Assembly: GCF_947259545.1 (NCBI RefSeq)
Contig: NZ_CAMYMK010000002.1
Span: forward strand, 930,001-994,000
DNA: 64,000 nucleotides
Origin: an uncultured Marinobacter sp.
GTDB lineage: Bacteria > Pseudomonadota > Gammaproteobacteria > Pseudomonadales > Oleiphilaceae
Direction of reading: 5' to 3'
Shown: in pieces, positions 1 through 8,564 of the stretch
Layout of the letters: each line of letters opens with the position of its first letter
Position numbering within the stretch: the stretch's first letter is position 1
Notes under the pieces: model-generated
The model's database searches: none
Told to the model about the DNA's origin: nothing
What the model saw: the letters and a program-made list of their open reading frames with translations, nothing else
Made by a program: the position numbers and the translations under genes

Positions 1-13
1 AGGCGGAGTTCAC

Positions 14-1384
14 TTGAAAGTAAAAATTGACCGCAATCAGATAGCCATTACTTTAGCGTTCTGTTCCCTAATTTTACTCAGAGTTGCAACAGCACCAACT
101 GCAACCCTCAGCTTCCTGATTCTCGCAGCCTACGCTACTTTGGGGCGAGCCCAAGCGATTAAAGCACTATCGCTGTGCTGGCTTTTTACCATGGTCAATC
201 CCGGGCTCGCCCCCGGCGCTAGCTTTAGCAGCATTGGTAGATACATGGTATTCCTCGGCGCCTTCATCGCGGTATTTGCGCGCACTGGAATAAGGTCGGG
301 CTCACTTACTTCTTCAGGAATTGTCCTTTCTACAGTTGGGTTGGGTGTGTTCATTATGATTCACTCAATGTTCGCCAGTCCGATGCCGGATGTCTCTATC
401 CTTAAGGCAGTATCTTGGTTGGTGGTCACCGCAACTCTGTTCTCGGCCTGGTCTGGTCTGTCGTCCGGCGATCGAGAGAAGCTTTTCCGGCATCTTTACT
501 TGGGGTTGGTGGCAATTATGGCCGTCAGTCTTCCGCTGTTTGTGCTGCCACTCGGGTATTTGCGCAACGGTAGCGGCTTTCAGGGCATTCTTAACCATCC
601 ACAGGCTTTCGGCCCGACGATGGCCATACTTGGTGCTATCGCGGCTAGCAAGCTGTTTTCTGAGAAAAGGCCTTCCTGGCAATACCTTGGGATATTTGGC
701 GTTTCACTGCTGTTCATCATGGCCAGCGAAGCCCGCACCGCAGGGCTGGCGCTGGTAATTGGGCTCTGCATGGCTATTGCGTCTGTGCCGGTGCTTTCAG
801 GGCGGCGCATTCGTGCTGTTCTTCCTGGCTTGCGGAGCCGGCGCGTTTGGGGAATTGCAGGCGTTGCTTTGTATTTGGGTGTTGTTTTTGCACCGCAAAT
901 TGGAGACAAGGTTGGTCATTATATTTCGAAATCTGGTAGGGCTGGGTCTGTTGAGAGTATTGCGGAGGCTTATAACAAGTCTCGAGGGGGATTGATCGAT
1001 AGGATGTTCGTCAACATCCGAGAAAACCCGTTAACCGGGATAGGATTTGGTATTGCTTCTGAGCCGGATTTGATGGTTGTGGAGCGTGATCCATTATTGG
1101 GATTGCCGATTGGGGCGCCAGTTGAAAAAGGCGTTCTTCCGTTGGCAACCCTGGAAGAGCTGGGTTGGGTTGGTGCAACCATAGTCGTACTTTGGATGAT
1201 GGCTTTGGTAGTGAGGGCGTCCCAAAACGGAGTCGTGTCCATATCAGTTCTGGCAACTGCACTCCTCATTAACATGGGAGAAAACGTGTTTTTCTCACCT
1301 GGAGGTATGGGGCTGTTCGTGCTTATTGGCGTTACTTGGGCCGCGACTAGAGTGTACCGTGAGCAAACGGGTGAGTTTAAATGA
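14..1384 (+). CDS. O-antigen ligase / polymerase-family membrane protein
   Basis: The 456-residue protein is almost wholly hydrophobic, with about ten to twelve predicted membrane helices. It carries motifs typical of the Wzy_C/WaaL superfamily: HPQAFGP at about 195-201, SEARTAG at 238-244 and ENPLTGIGFG at 337-346, the last resembling the NPLxGxGxG loop of O-antigen ligases and polymerases. Such inner-membrane proteins either polymerise repeat units or ligate undecaprenyl-linked glycan to an acceptor; sequence alone cannot separate the two. The start is a TTG preceded by an AGGCGGAG Shine-Dalgarno at the window edge. Its last codons overlap the next glycosyltransferase gene by 4 bases (ATGA), indicating translational coupling. 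Upstream genes of the locus lie outside the window. Confidence 0.8.
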   Translation: MKVKIDRNQIAITLAFCSLILLRVATAPTATLSFLILAAYATLGRAQAIKALSLCWLFTMVNPGLAPGASFSSIGRYMVFLGAFIAVFARTGIRSGSLTSSGIVLSTVGLGVFIMIHSMFASPMPDVSILKAVSWLVVTATLFSAWSGLSSGDREKLFRHLYLGLVAIMAVSLPLFVLPLGYLRNGSGFQGILNHPQAFGPTMAILGAIAASKLFSEKRPSWQYLGIFGVSLLFIMASEARTAGLALVIGLCMAIASVPVLSGRRIRAVLPGLRSRRVWGIAGVALYLGVVFAPQIGDKVGHYISKSGRAGSVESIAEAYNKSRGGLIDRMFVNIRENPLTGIGFGIASEPDLMVVERDPLLGLPIGAPVEKGVLPLATLEELGWVGATIVVLWMMALVVRASQNGVVSISVLATALLINMGENVFFSPGGMGLFVLIGVTWAATRVYREQTGEFK

Positions 1385-2508
1385 AAATTTGGTTTTGGCA
1401 GTCAATTGTGAGTCCCCATATGGCCGGACTGACTAAAGCATTAGCAGATGCAGGGCACAATGTTACGTTTGTCGCTCAGAACGAAATCTCAGCAGATCGT
1501 GTGGCGCAAGGCTGGACTGTGCCAGATTTGGGCGGCGCGCAGTTGAAGTTTGCGCCCACTAAAGCTGCGGTAAAATCGATCGTGGCAGGCGCTCCAGCGG
1601 AAGCCATACATATTTGTCAGGGAATTCGCTCTAATGGCTTAGTTAGTGTCGCTCAAAAGTCGTTAAGAAAGTTGGGTAGAAAGCAGTTAGTAGTGATGGA
1701 AACAGTCGATGATCAAGGCTGGCAGGGTGCTATCAAAAGGTTGATATATCGATTTCTCTTCTTTCGTTTTGGACGGTATCTTAGCGGCGTTCTGGCTTCA
1801 GGAATTTCAACACGAAACTGGTTGATCAAACGTGGCGTAGCCAGTCACAAGGTTTTTCCCTTCGCGTACTTCTTGCCGGAAACAGAAACCAGGCCTACCA
1901 CGCACAAACATTCAGCCCCCGACCGTTATCGCATACTTTTCGTTGGCCAGTTTATAGAGCTTAAACGCCTGGATATATTGATCACCGCAATTTCTCGACT
2001 CGATTCGAAAAAAGTGGAGTTGGCGGTTGTAGGTTCGGGCCCTCTCGAAGACCAGTTAAAGCTGTTGGCTGAGGATGCTTTGCCTGGGCGTGTGGATTGG
2101 GTTGGCGGACTGCCTATGGATGAGGTAAGGGCGCAGATGGTGCTGGCAGATTGTCTGGTGCTGCCCAGCAGGCACGATGGCTGGGGTGCAGTGGTTTCGG
2201 AGGCCCTGATGAGTGGTACTCCTGCCATTTGTAGTGACGCCTGCGGTGCGGCAGTTGTTGCAAAAGCTAGTGGTTATGGTGGGGTATTTAAGTCTGGCCG
2301 TGTCGATGACTTGGTGACTCTTCTGGATGCTAGAGTTGGGGGGGGGAGGCTAAGCGATCAGCAGTGTGACGAGCTGGCGGAGTGGGCCCGGTGCCTAGCT
2401 GGGCCAGCGGGGGCCGAGTATCTGAAAGGTATTCTTGAGGCTATTGAAACGTCTGCACCCGCACCTAAACCTCCTTGGAATGTCTCTGCTGCTGAAAGTG
2501 GTCACTAG
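1381..2508 (+). CDS. GT4-family glycosyltransferase
   Basis: The 375-residue protein has the GT-B fold pattern of family GT4. An N-terminal acceptor half is followed by the donor half beginning near FVGQFIELKRLD (about 187-198). The signature RHDGWGAVVSEALMSGTP at 264-281 contains the EX7E-type glutamate E274 that contacts the nucleotide sugar. It should act at the cytoplasmic face on an undecaprenyl-linked oligosaccharide. The gene overlaps the preceding ligase/polymerase gene by 4 bases, so the two are coupled. Sugar specificity cannot be read from the sequence. Confidence 0.82.
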   Translation: MKIWFWQSIVSPHMAGLTKALADAGHNVTFVAQNEISADRVAQGWTVPDLGGAQLKFAPTKAAVKSIVAGAPAEAIHICQGIRSNGLVSVAQKSLRKLGRKQLVVMETVDDQGWQGAIKRLIYRFLFFRFGRYLSGVLASGISTRNWLIKRGVASHKVFPFAYFLPETETRPTTHKHSAPDRYRILFVGQFIELKRLDILITAISRLDSKKVELAVVGSGPLEDQLKLLAEDALPGRVDWVGGLPMDEVRAQMVLADCLVLPSRHDGWGAVVSEALMSGTPAICSDACGAAVVAKASGYGGVFKSGRVDDLVTLLDARVGGGRLSDQQCDELAEWARCLAGPAGAEYLKGILEAIETSAPAPKPPWNVSAAESGH

Positions 2509-2541
2509 TTCTTGAGTTAATTGGTACAATGGAGAGTTTAT

Positions 2542-3696
2542 TTGAAAGAACTGAATGTTCGCATCCTCACCTTCGCCGGCTTCTACCTTCCTGGCTACAA
2601 AGGGGGTGGCCCCATAAAAACCATCAAAAACCTGTTTGACCAGGCGGGCAATGAAATAACCTTCAAACTCATGACCAGCGATAGGGACTTGGGGGATGCC
2701 TCTCCATACACCTCGGTAACCTGCGGTACCTGGAATCAGGTTGGCAATGCTTCGGTGTTCTATGTCCAACCCGGCAAACCCGGTTACGCCCAGATCGCCC
2801 GGCAACTGCGTGCCAAAGAGTATGAGCTCGTTTACCTGAACAGTTTTTTCTCCCCGTGCTTTTCTTTTTTTCCGCTGTTGCTGGCTAAGGCGCTTCGCCA
2901 AAAAGTGGTACTTGGCCCACGGGGCGAGTTTTCTGAAGGTGCGCTTTCACTTAAACCTGCCAAGAAGCGTTTGTTTATAAAAGTGTATAAGCTGCTTGGA
3001 TTGCACCGGAGTACGGTGTTTCAGGCGTCCAGTGATTTCGAAGCGGCAGACATTTGCCGGGCTTTAGGCTCGAGAGTTGACATTCAGGTTGCGGAGGACA
3101 TTGGCGCCCAAGAGTTTGCTGAAAGACTGGAACCTCGCAAATTCGGCCCGCTAAAGGCTGTTTTTGTTTCCCGGATCTCGCCGAAAAAGAACCTAGTAGC
3201 GGCCCTTGAGGTGTTGAGGAAGGTTGAGCAGCCTCTGCATTATGATATTTACGGGCCCATTGAAGACCTGGATTATTGGCGGGAGTGTGAAAAGGCCATT
3301 GGGGCATTGCCACCACACATTCAAGTTCAGCACAAGGGCACGCTAAATCCCGCTGAAGTGGTTGAAACACTTGAGAAATGTGATGTTTTTTTCTTCCCAA
3401 CCAAAGGTGAGAACTACGGGCATGTCATCGCTGAGGCGCTTTGCGCTGGATTGCCCGTGTTGATTGCAAACACCACACCCTGGCGAGACCTCCAGAAGCA
3501 GGGTATCGGCTGGGATCTGCCTCTTGATAATCCTGATGCCTTCAGCGCTGTGCTAGATGAGTTAGCCACCATACCTGCGGATGAGTATCAGGAAGTGCGC
3601 AAGCGGGTACTCGCCTGGGCCAAAAAAAAATTCTCCCAACGAGATGCCGTAGAAGCCAACATCGCCCTGTTTAAATACGCCTACGAAAAGAAGTAA
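2542..3696 (+). CDS. GT4-family glycosyltransferase
   Basis: A 384-residue GT4-type glycosyltransferase. It opens with a Rossmann strand and glycine-rich loop (RILTFAGFYLPGYKGGGP), has the donor-half entry VFVSRISPKKNL and the C-terminal signature GENYGHVIAEALCAGLPV with the EX7E glutamate. I place the start at the TTG at 2542, five bases after GGAGAG, rather than at the in-frame TTG at 2521 which has no Shine-Dalgarno. It lies about 30 bases after the preceding GT4 gene and just before the FucNAc synthesis genes. A role in assembling the same repeat unit is inferred from context; donor and acceptor are unknown. Confidence 0.8.
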   Translation: MKELNVRILTFAGFYLPGYKGGGPIKTIKNLFDQAGNEITFKLMTSDRDLGDASPYTSVTCGTWNQVGNASVFYVQPGKPGYAQIARQLRAKEYELVYLNSFFSPCFSFFPLLLAKALRQKVVLGPRGEFSEGALSLKPAKKRLFIKVYKLLGLHRSTVFQASSDFEAADICRALGSRVDIQVAEDIGAQEFAERLEPRKFGPLKAVFVSRISPKKNLVAALEVLRKVEQPLHYDIYGPIEDLDYWRECEKAIGALPPHIQVQHKGTLNPAEVVETLEKCDVFFFPTKGENYGHVIAEALCAGLPVLIANTTPWRDLQKQGIGWDLPLDNPDAFSAVLDELATIPADEYQEVRKRVLAWAKKKFSQRDAVEANIALFKYAYEKK

Positions 3697-3708
3697 GGAT
3701 TACTCCAC

Positions 3709-4746
3709 ATGCCCTTCAAGAAGAAGATTCTGTTAATCACCGGCGGCACCGGTTCCTTCGGTAGTGCTGTTCTCAACCGCTTTCTGGATACCGACATTGA
3801 AGAAATCCGTATCTTCAGCCGGGATGAGAAAAAACAGGATGACATGCGTAAGCGCTACGCCAATCCGAAACTCAAGTTCTACATTGGCGATGTGCGGGAT
3901 TTTAATGGGGTTCTGAATGCTACCCGGGGGGTGGATTACATTTTCCACGCCGCGGCGCTGAAGCAGGTGCCTTCCTGCGAGTTTCACCCCATGGAGGCGG
4001 TAAAAACCAATGTCATCGGCACAGAGAATGTGCTGGAAGCGGCCATTCAGAACGAAGTGAAGCGGGTGGTTTGTTTGAGCACGGACAAGGCGGTTTATCC
4101 CATCAATGCCATGGGCATTTCCAAGGCCATGATGGAAAAGGTGATGGTGGCCAAGTCTCGTAATGTCGATCCAGAGAAAACCGTGATCTGCGGCACCCGC
4201 TACGGCAATGTGATGGCGTCTCGCGGTTCGGTCATTCCCCTGTTCGCGGACCAGATCCGTGCGGGTAAGTCATTAACCATTACCGATCCGAACATGACCC
4301 GCTTCATGATGACCCTGGCGGACGCGGTGGATCTGGTGTTGTACGCCTTTGAACATGGCTGCAATGGTGATCTGTTCGTGCAGAAGGCTCCCGCCGCTAC
4401 GATTGAAACGCTGGCGCGGGCACTTACCGATATGCTGGGGAAGCCGGACCATCCGATTAACGTTATCGGTACCCGCCACGGTGAGAAACTGTTTGAAGCG
4501 CTGCTTAGCCGGGAAGAAATGGCCTGTGCGGAAGACCTGGGAGGGTACTACCAGGTGCCACCGGATCTGAGGGACTTGAACTACGGCAAGTTTGTGGAGC
4601 AGGGTGAGGAGAAGATTTCCCACACTGAGGATTACAACTCCCACAACACCGAACGCCTGGATGTCGCCGGCATGCAAACCCTATTGCGTAAACTGGATTT
4701 CATTCGTGCCCTGGAGCGGGGTGAATACCAGAGCCCGGAGGACTGA
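3709..4746 (+). CDS. fnlA: UDP-GlcNAc 4,6-dehydratase/5-epimerase (FnlA/WbjB type)
   Basis: A 345-residue extended SDR of the short, soluble CapD class. It has the NAD-binding motif TGGTGSFG at 11-18 and the active-site segment STDKAVYPINAMGISK at 124-139, in which M135 and K139 replace the usual Tyr-x3-Lys pair as in inverting 4,6-dehydratases. It lacks the membrane domain found in WbpM-type enzymes. The family converts UDP-GlcNAc to a UDP-4-keto-6-deoxy-L-sugar, the first step towards UDP-N-acetyl-L-fucosamine. The next two genes encode the reductase/epimerase and the 2-epimerase, completing the pathway, which makes the assignment firm. Confidence 0.92.
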   Translation: MPFKKKILLITGGTGSFGSAVLNRFLDTDIEEIRIFSRDEKKQDDMRKRYANPKLKFYIGDVRDFNGVLNATRGVDYIFHAAALKQVPSCEFHPMEAVKTNVIGTENVLEAAIQNEVKRVVCLSTDKAVYPINAMGISKAMMEKVMVAKSRNVDPEKTVICGTRYGNVMASRGSVIPLFADQIRAGKSLTITDPNMTRFMMTLADAVDLVLYAFEHGCNGDLFVQKAPAATIETLARALTDMLGKPDHPINVIGTRHGEKLFEALLSREEMACAEDLGGYYQVPPDLRDLNYGKFVEQGEEKISHTEDYNSHNTERLDVAGMQTLLRKLDFIRALERGEYQSPED

Positions 4747-4749
4747 TTG

Positions 4750-5868
4750 ATGAAAGTACTGGTAACCGGAGCAAACGGTTTTATCGGCAAGAACCTGCAA
4801 ATGCATCTGCAGGAGAAGAGCGGCTTTGACGTGGTGCCTTTCACCCGGGAGCACACCGAACAGGACCTGCCGGGTCTGCTGGAAGGGGTGGACTGGATTG
4901 TGCACCTGGCCGGCATCAACCGTCCGCAGGACCCCGTCGAGTTCACCACCGGCAATGCCGGGCTCACCCAAGCTTTGTGTCACGCGGTGCAGGCCTGTGG
5001 CCGGAAGATTCCGGTCATTTATAGCTCATCCATTCAGGCCGAGCGAGATAACGATTACGGCACCAGCAAGCGGGAAGCGGAAGAAGCCCTGCTGGCGCTA
5101 CATCAAAATACTGGCAACCCTGTGTACATTTATCGCTTGCCCAATGTGTTTGGCAAATGGGCGCGGCCTAATTACAACTCGGCGGTGGCCACCTTTTGTT
5201 ACAACATTGCACGGGATATGCCGGTACAGGTCAACGACCCAGACGCAGTGATCAACCTGGTGTATGTGGACGACGTAGTGGCCAGCTTCCTGACCTTGCT
5301 GACTGGCGAACCACTGGTTGGCCCCTTTGTGAATGTTGAGCCGGTTTACGAGATCACCGTGGGTGAACTGGCCAGCCAGCTGAACCGCTTCAAAGCCACC
5401 CGAGATAACCTGATTACCGAGCCGGTGGGCACCGGGCTGGTACGGGCGCTGTATTCCACCTACGTGAGCTACCTGCCGCCGGAGCGTTTCACCTACACCG
5501 TGCCCCAGCATGGCGACGAGCGCGGCGTGTTTGTGGAAATGCTGAAGACCCCGGATGCCGGGCAGTTCTCTTTCTTCACCGCCCACCCCGGTGTCACCCG
5601 TGGCGGCCATTACCATCACTCGAAAACCGAGAAGTTCCTGGTGATCAAGGGCAAGGCCTGTTTCCGTTTCCGCCACATGCTCACCGGTGAGTTCTACGAG
5701 CTGTTCACCGAAGGCACTACGCCGGAGATTGTGGAAACTGTACCAGGCTGGACCCACGACATCACCAACGTGGGGAAAGACGAATTGGTTTGTATGCTCT
5801 GGGCCAATGAAATTTTTGACCGGGATAACCCGGATACCTTTGCGTGCCCGGTGGGTACCGAAGCCTGA
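4750..5868 (+). CDS. fnlB: UDP-4-keto-6-deoxy-HexNAc reductase with C-terminal cupin (FnlB/WbjC type)
   Basis: The 372-residue protein has an N-terminal SDR domain (TGANGFIGKNL near residues 6-16) and a C-terminal cupin-like domain with the metal-site-like string GGHYHHSKTEKFLVIKG around 280-297. This two-domain build is that of WbjC/FnlB, the second enzyme of UDP-L-FucNAc synthesis, which epimerises at C3 and reduces at C4. The ATG at 4750 is preferred over a TTG one codon upstream. It follows fnlA by 3 bases and precedes fnlC by about 17 bases, so the three form one operon. Confidence 0.9.
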   Translation: MKVLVTGANGFIGKNLQMHLQEKSGFDVVPFTREHTEQDLPGLLEGVDWIVHLAGINRPQDPVEFTTGNAGLTQALCHAVQACGRKIPVIYSSSIQAERDNDYGTSKREAEEALLALHQNTGNPVYIYRLPNVFGKWARPNYNSAVATFCYNIARDMPVQVNDPDAVINLVYVDDVVASFLTLLTGEPLVGPFVNVEPVYEITVGELASQLNRFKATRDNLITEPVGTGLVRALYSTYVSYLPPERFTYTVPQHGDERGVFVEMLKTPDAGQFSFFTAHPGVTRGGHYHHSKTEKFLVIKGKACFRFRHMLTGEFYELFTEGTTPEIVETVPGWTHDITNVGKDELVCMLWANEIFDRDNPDTFACPVGTEA

Positions 5869-5885
5869 CCGATTTTGGAACTGCC

Positions 5886-7016
5886 ATGAAAAAACTGAAA
5901 GTAATGACCGTGGTCGGGACCCGGCCCGAGATTATTCGCCTCTCCCGGGTAATAACCAAGCTGGATGAGCACTGCGAGCATATTCTGGTCCACACCGGCC
6001 AGAACTACGATTTCGAGTTGAATGAGATCTTCTTTCAGGATCTGGGTATCCGCAAGCCAGATCATTTCCTGAGTGCCGCTGGAGCCAGCGGTGCGGAAAC
6101 CATCGGTAACGTGATTATTGCGGTCGATAAGGTGCTGGCTGAAGTGAAACCGGAAGCCCTGTTGGTGTTGGGTGATACCAACAGCTGCATGGCCGCTATT
6201 CCTGCTAAGCGTCGCAAGATCCCTACCTTCCATATGGAGGCCGGAAACCGCTGTTTTGATATGCGGGTACCCGAGGAGATCAATCGCCGTATCGTGGACC
6301 ACACCGCGGATATCAACCTCACCTATAGCACCATTGCAAGGGATTACCTGTTACGCGAAGGACTGTTGCCAGACCGGGTGATCAAAACCGGCAGCCCCAT
6401 GTACGAAGTGCTCAATCACTTCCGCGCAGGTATTGATGCATCCGATATTCTGGAACGTTTGAGCCTGAGGGAAGGGCAGTTCTTTGTGGTGAGTGCCCAT
6501 CGCGAAGAGAACGTGGATTCGGACAAGAACTTTCTGGCCCTGGTAGACACCTTGAACGCGGTGGCGGAGCGGTATGGATATCCGGTGATTGTTTCTACCC
6601 ATCCCAGAACCCAGAAGCGGGTGGATATGATGACTATCAAGTTCCATAAGAACGTGCGCCTGCTGAAACCGCTGGGCTTCAAGGATTACAACAAACTGCA
6701 GTTGAGCGCGAAGGCTGTGTTGTCTGACAGCGGTACCATCAATGAAGAAGCCTCTATCCTGAACTTTCCGGCTCTGAATATCCGGGAGGCCCACGAACGC
6801 CCGGAAGGCATGGAAGAAGCCGCTGCGATGATGGTGGGGCTGGGCAAGGAGCGGGTGCTGCAGGGCCTGGCGATCCTCGACAGTCAGGGGCGGGGTGATG
6901 AACGCACCCTGCGGTTGGTTGCGGATTACAGCATGCCGAATGTGGCGGACAAGGTGGTTCGTATAATTCACAGTTATACGGACTATGTGAACCGGGTTGT
7001 GTGGAAAAAATACTGA
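5886..7016 (+). CDS. fnlC: UDP-HexNAc 2-epimerase, FnlC/WbjD type (WecB-like fold)
   Basis: The 376-residue protein begins with the WecB-family opening VMTVVGTRPEIIRLS and carries VLGDTNS, HMEAGNRCFD, SAHREENV and LSDSGTINEEAS, the conserved catalytic and UDP-binding segments of non-hydrolysing 2-epimerases. Placed after fnlA and fnlB it should be the last enzyme giving UDP-N-acetyl-L-fucosamine, rather than the UDP-ManNAc-forming WecB. I chose the ATG at 5886 just after the fnlB stop; the longer reading frame from 5844 overlaps fnlB. Confidence 0.9.
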   Translation: MKKLKVMTVVGTRPEIIRLSRVITKLDEHCEHILVHTGQNYDFELNEIFFQDLGIRKPDHFLSAAGASGAETIGNVIIAVDKVLAEVKPEALLVLGDTNSCMAAIPAKRRKIPTFHMEAGNRCFDMRVPEEINRRIVDHTADINLTYSTIARDYLLREGLLPDRVIKTGSPMYEVLNHFRAGIDASDILERLSLREGQFFVVSAHREENVDSDKNFLALVDTLNAVAERYGYPVIVSTHPRTQKRVDMMTIKFHKNVRLLKPLGFKDYNKLQLSAKAVLSDSGTINEEASILNFPALNIREAHERPEGMEEAAAMMVGLGKERVLQGLAILDSQGRGDERTLRLVADYSMPNVADKVVRIIHSYTDYVNRVVWKKY

Positions 7017-7030
7017 TTCAGGGACGACAC

Positions 7031-8221
7031 ATGAAGTTTGTGCTGATTGCGGATACCTTTCCTCCGTTGCGGACATCCGGGGCTGTGCAGCTACGGGATT
7101 TGTCTCGTGAGTTTGTCAGGCAGGGGCATTCGCTTACTGTGGTGCTACCCAGTGACAGCCTTGATCAGGCGTGGGCGCTTGAGGAGATGGATGGGGTTCA
7201 GGTGTTGCGACTAAAGGCGCCACGAACCAAGGATATCGGGTACGTTCAGCGCACGCTGGGCGAGTTGATGATGCCCTTTTCCATGCTGAGCAATCTCCGC
7301 AAAAGCCCTTTGGCGGATACTCGATGGGATGGCGTGGTGTGGTATGCACCAAGCATCTTCTTTGGGCCTGTGGCCAGTGCTCTTAAAAAGGCCAGTGGGT
7401 GCCGAAGCTACCTTATCATTCGGGATATTTTTCCCGAGTGGGCGGTAGACATGGGGTTGATGGGGCGGGGGTTGCCTTATCGTTTTTTTAAAGCGGTGGC
7501 CAACTATCAGTATTCAGTCGCTGATGTGATCGGTATTCAGACACCTGGAAACGCTGTTTATTTCGATGATTGGAAACAACGCCGGGCAGGGGAGCTGGAA
7601 GTGCTACAGAACTGGCTGTCGGACGCGCCGGCCGGGCATTGTTCCATTGATATCTCGAAAACATCCTTGGCTGGCAAAAAAGTGTTTGTTTATGCCGGAA
7701 ACATGGGTGTAGCCCAAGGCATGGATATCTTGCTGGACCTGGCCGATGCACTTCGCGGCCGCATGGATATAGGCTTTCTTTTTGTTGGCCGGGGGAGTGA
7801 TGCCCAAAGGCTGGCAGACGAAGCGCAAAGTCGAAAGCTCGAAAACGTGCTTTTCCAGGATGAGATCGATCCGGATGAGATACCTGGGCTTTATGCCCAG
7901 TGTGATATTGGTCTTGTGGCGCTCCACCCCAAACACAAAACCCATAATATCCCGGGTAAGTTCCTGACCTATATGCAGAGTGGATTGCCTGTGTTGGCCA
8001 ATATCAACGAAGGCAATGACCTGGTTGAAGTGATTCGTCAGGAGCAAGTTGGAACTGTTGCAACGGATGGCGCTGTGGAATCGCTGCAGCAAATGGCAGA
8101 AGCATTGATCGAGCAGTGTGAACAGGATCAAGGCTTGTCTTCTCGTTGTAGGGGGCTTTATGAGCGGCTTTTCTGCCCTGAGGCTGCGGTCAAGCAGGTT
8201 GTTGGCGCCCTGCAGAAGTGA
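7031..8221 (+). CDS. wbuB: GT4 glycosyltransferase, WbuB-like (putative L-FucNAc transferase)
   Basis: A 396-residue GT-B protein with the WbuB-type N terminus (LIADTFPPLRTSGAVQLRDL) and the segments IIRDIFPEWAVDMGL, VYAGNMGVAQGMD and HNIPGKFLTYMQSGLPVLA, typical of WbuB/WcaI-like glycosyltransferases. In several Enterobacteriaceae and Pseudomonas loci wbuB follows fnlA-fnlB-fnlC and is thought to transfer L-FucNAc; the same order here supports that role. The ATG at 7031 follows AGGGACG. The reading frame runs on past its TGA into a relic of a nucleotide-sugar dehydrogenase gene. Confidence 0.82.
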   Translation: MKFVLIADTFPPLRTSGAVQLRDLSREFVRQGHSLTVVLPSDSLDQAWALEEMDGVQVLRLKAPRTKDIGYVQRTLGELMMPFSMLSNLRKSPLADTRWDGVVWYAPSIFFGPVASALKKASGCRSYLIIRDIFPEWAVDMGLMGRGLPYRFFKAVANYQYSVADVIGIQTPGNAVYFDDWKQRRAGELEVLQNWLSDAPAGHCSIDISKTSLAGKKVFVYAGNMGVAQGMDILLDLADALRGRMDIGFLFVGRGSDAQRLADEAQSRKLENVLFQDEIDPDEIPGLYAQCDIGLVALHPKHKTHNIPGKFLTYMQSGLPVLANINEGNDLVEVIRQEQVGTVATDGAVESLQQMAEALIEQCEQDQGLSSRCRGLYERLFCPEAAVKQVVGALQK

Positions 8222-8236
8222 CAGGAAACGGCGGAT

Positions 8237-8356
8237 ATACATCGCGAATATGCCGAGTTGGCAGCGACGGAACTGCGTGCGTTCCTGAAAGATGATGGTG
8301 TGCTGTTCGATCTGAAAGGTGTGTTGCCACTGGGGGAGGCGGACCTTCGGTTGTAA
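8237..8356 (+). pseudogene. 3' relic of a TviB/WbpO-type nucleotide-sugar dehydrogenase gene
   Basis: After the wbuB stop, in the same frame, about 38 codons from HREYAELAATELRAF to [12 protein letters not shown] and a TAA read as the extreme C terminus of a UDP-sugar dehydrogenase. By my count 30 of 38 residues match the end of the intact tviB-like gene at 43398-44660, while the nucleotides differ at many third positions. The relic is therefore from a diverged copy, not a recent duplication. No start codon or upstream coding sequence remains. It is followed at once by a terminator hairpin, so an old transcription-unit end has been preserved. Confidence 0.85.
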
Positions 8357-8383
8357 CCGGGGATTACCTCCCGGTTTGGTTTT
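8355..8383 (+). terminator. Rho-independent terminator after the dehydrogenase relic
   Basis: AACCGGG at 8355-8361 pairs with CCCGGTT at 8370-8376 around an 8-base loop and is followed by TGGTTTTG. The stem begins inside the relic's TAA. It should now end transcripts of the fnl-wbuB operon and separates them from wecA. Confidence 0.6.
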
Positions 8384-8434
8384 GCCTGCCAAAACTTAGG
8401 GAACACGTTTTGGTGCAATACTGCTTGGCACTAT

Positions 8435-8463
8435 TTGACATCCCAAAATAGGCCAACTGTAAA
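8435..8463 (+). promoter_or_regulatory. Candidate sigma-70 promoter upstream of wecA
   Basis: TTGACA at 8435-8440 is a perfect -35 hexamer. A 17-base spacer leads to TGTAAA at 8458-8463, which matches TATAAT at four of six positions. It lies in the 208-base gap between the terminator and wecA, where a promoter is expected. Confidence 0.4.
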
Positions 8464-8480
8464 GCAGTGTTAAAGGTTTT

Positions 8481-8496
8481 TGTGATATTGGTCACA
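8481..8496. promoter_or_regulatory. CRP/Vfr-type operator upstream of wecA
   Basis: TGTGA-TATTGG-TCACA is an exact match to the palindromic CRP core TGTGA-N6-TCACA. It is centred about 76 bases before the wecA ATG and roughly 25 bases downstream of the candidate -10. With that promoter it would act as a repressor site; with an unseen downstream promoter it could activate. Confidence 0.6.
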
Positions 8497-8564
8497 AACT
8501 GTACTTTTAAGGTAATCTGCTCGGGCATTCTCACGAGCCTCCCGGATATAAAACAAGGAAGTAT

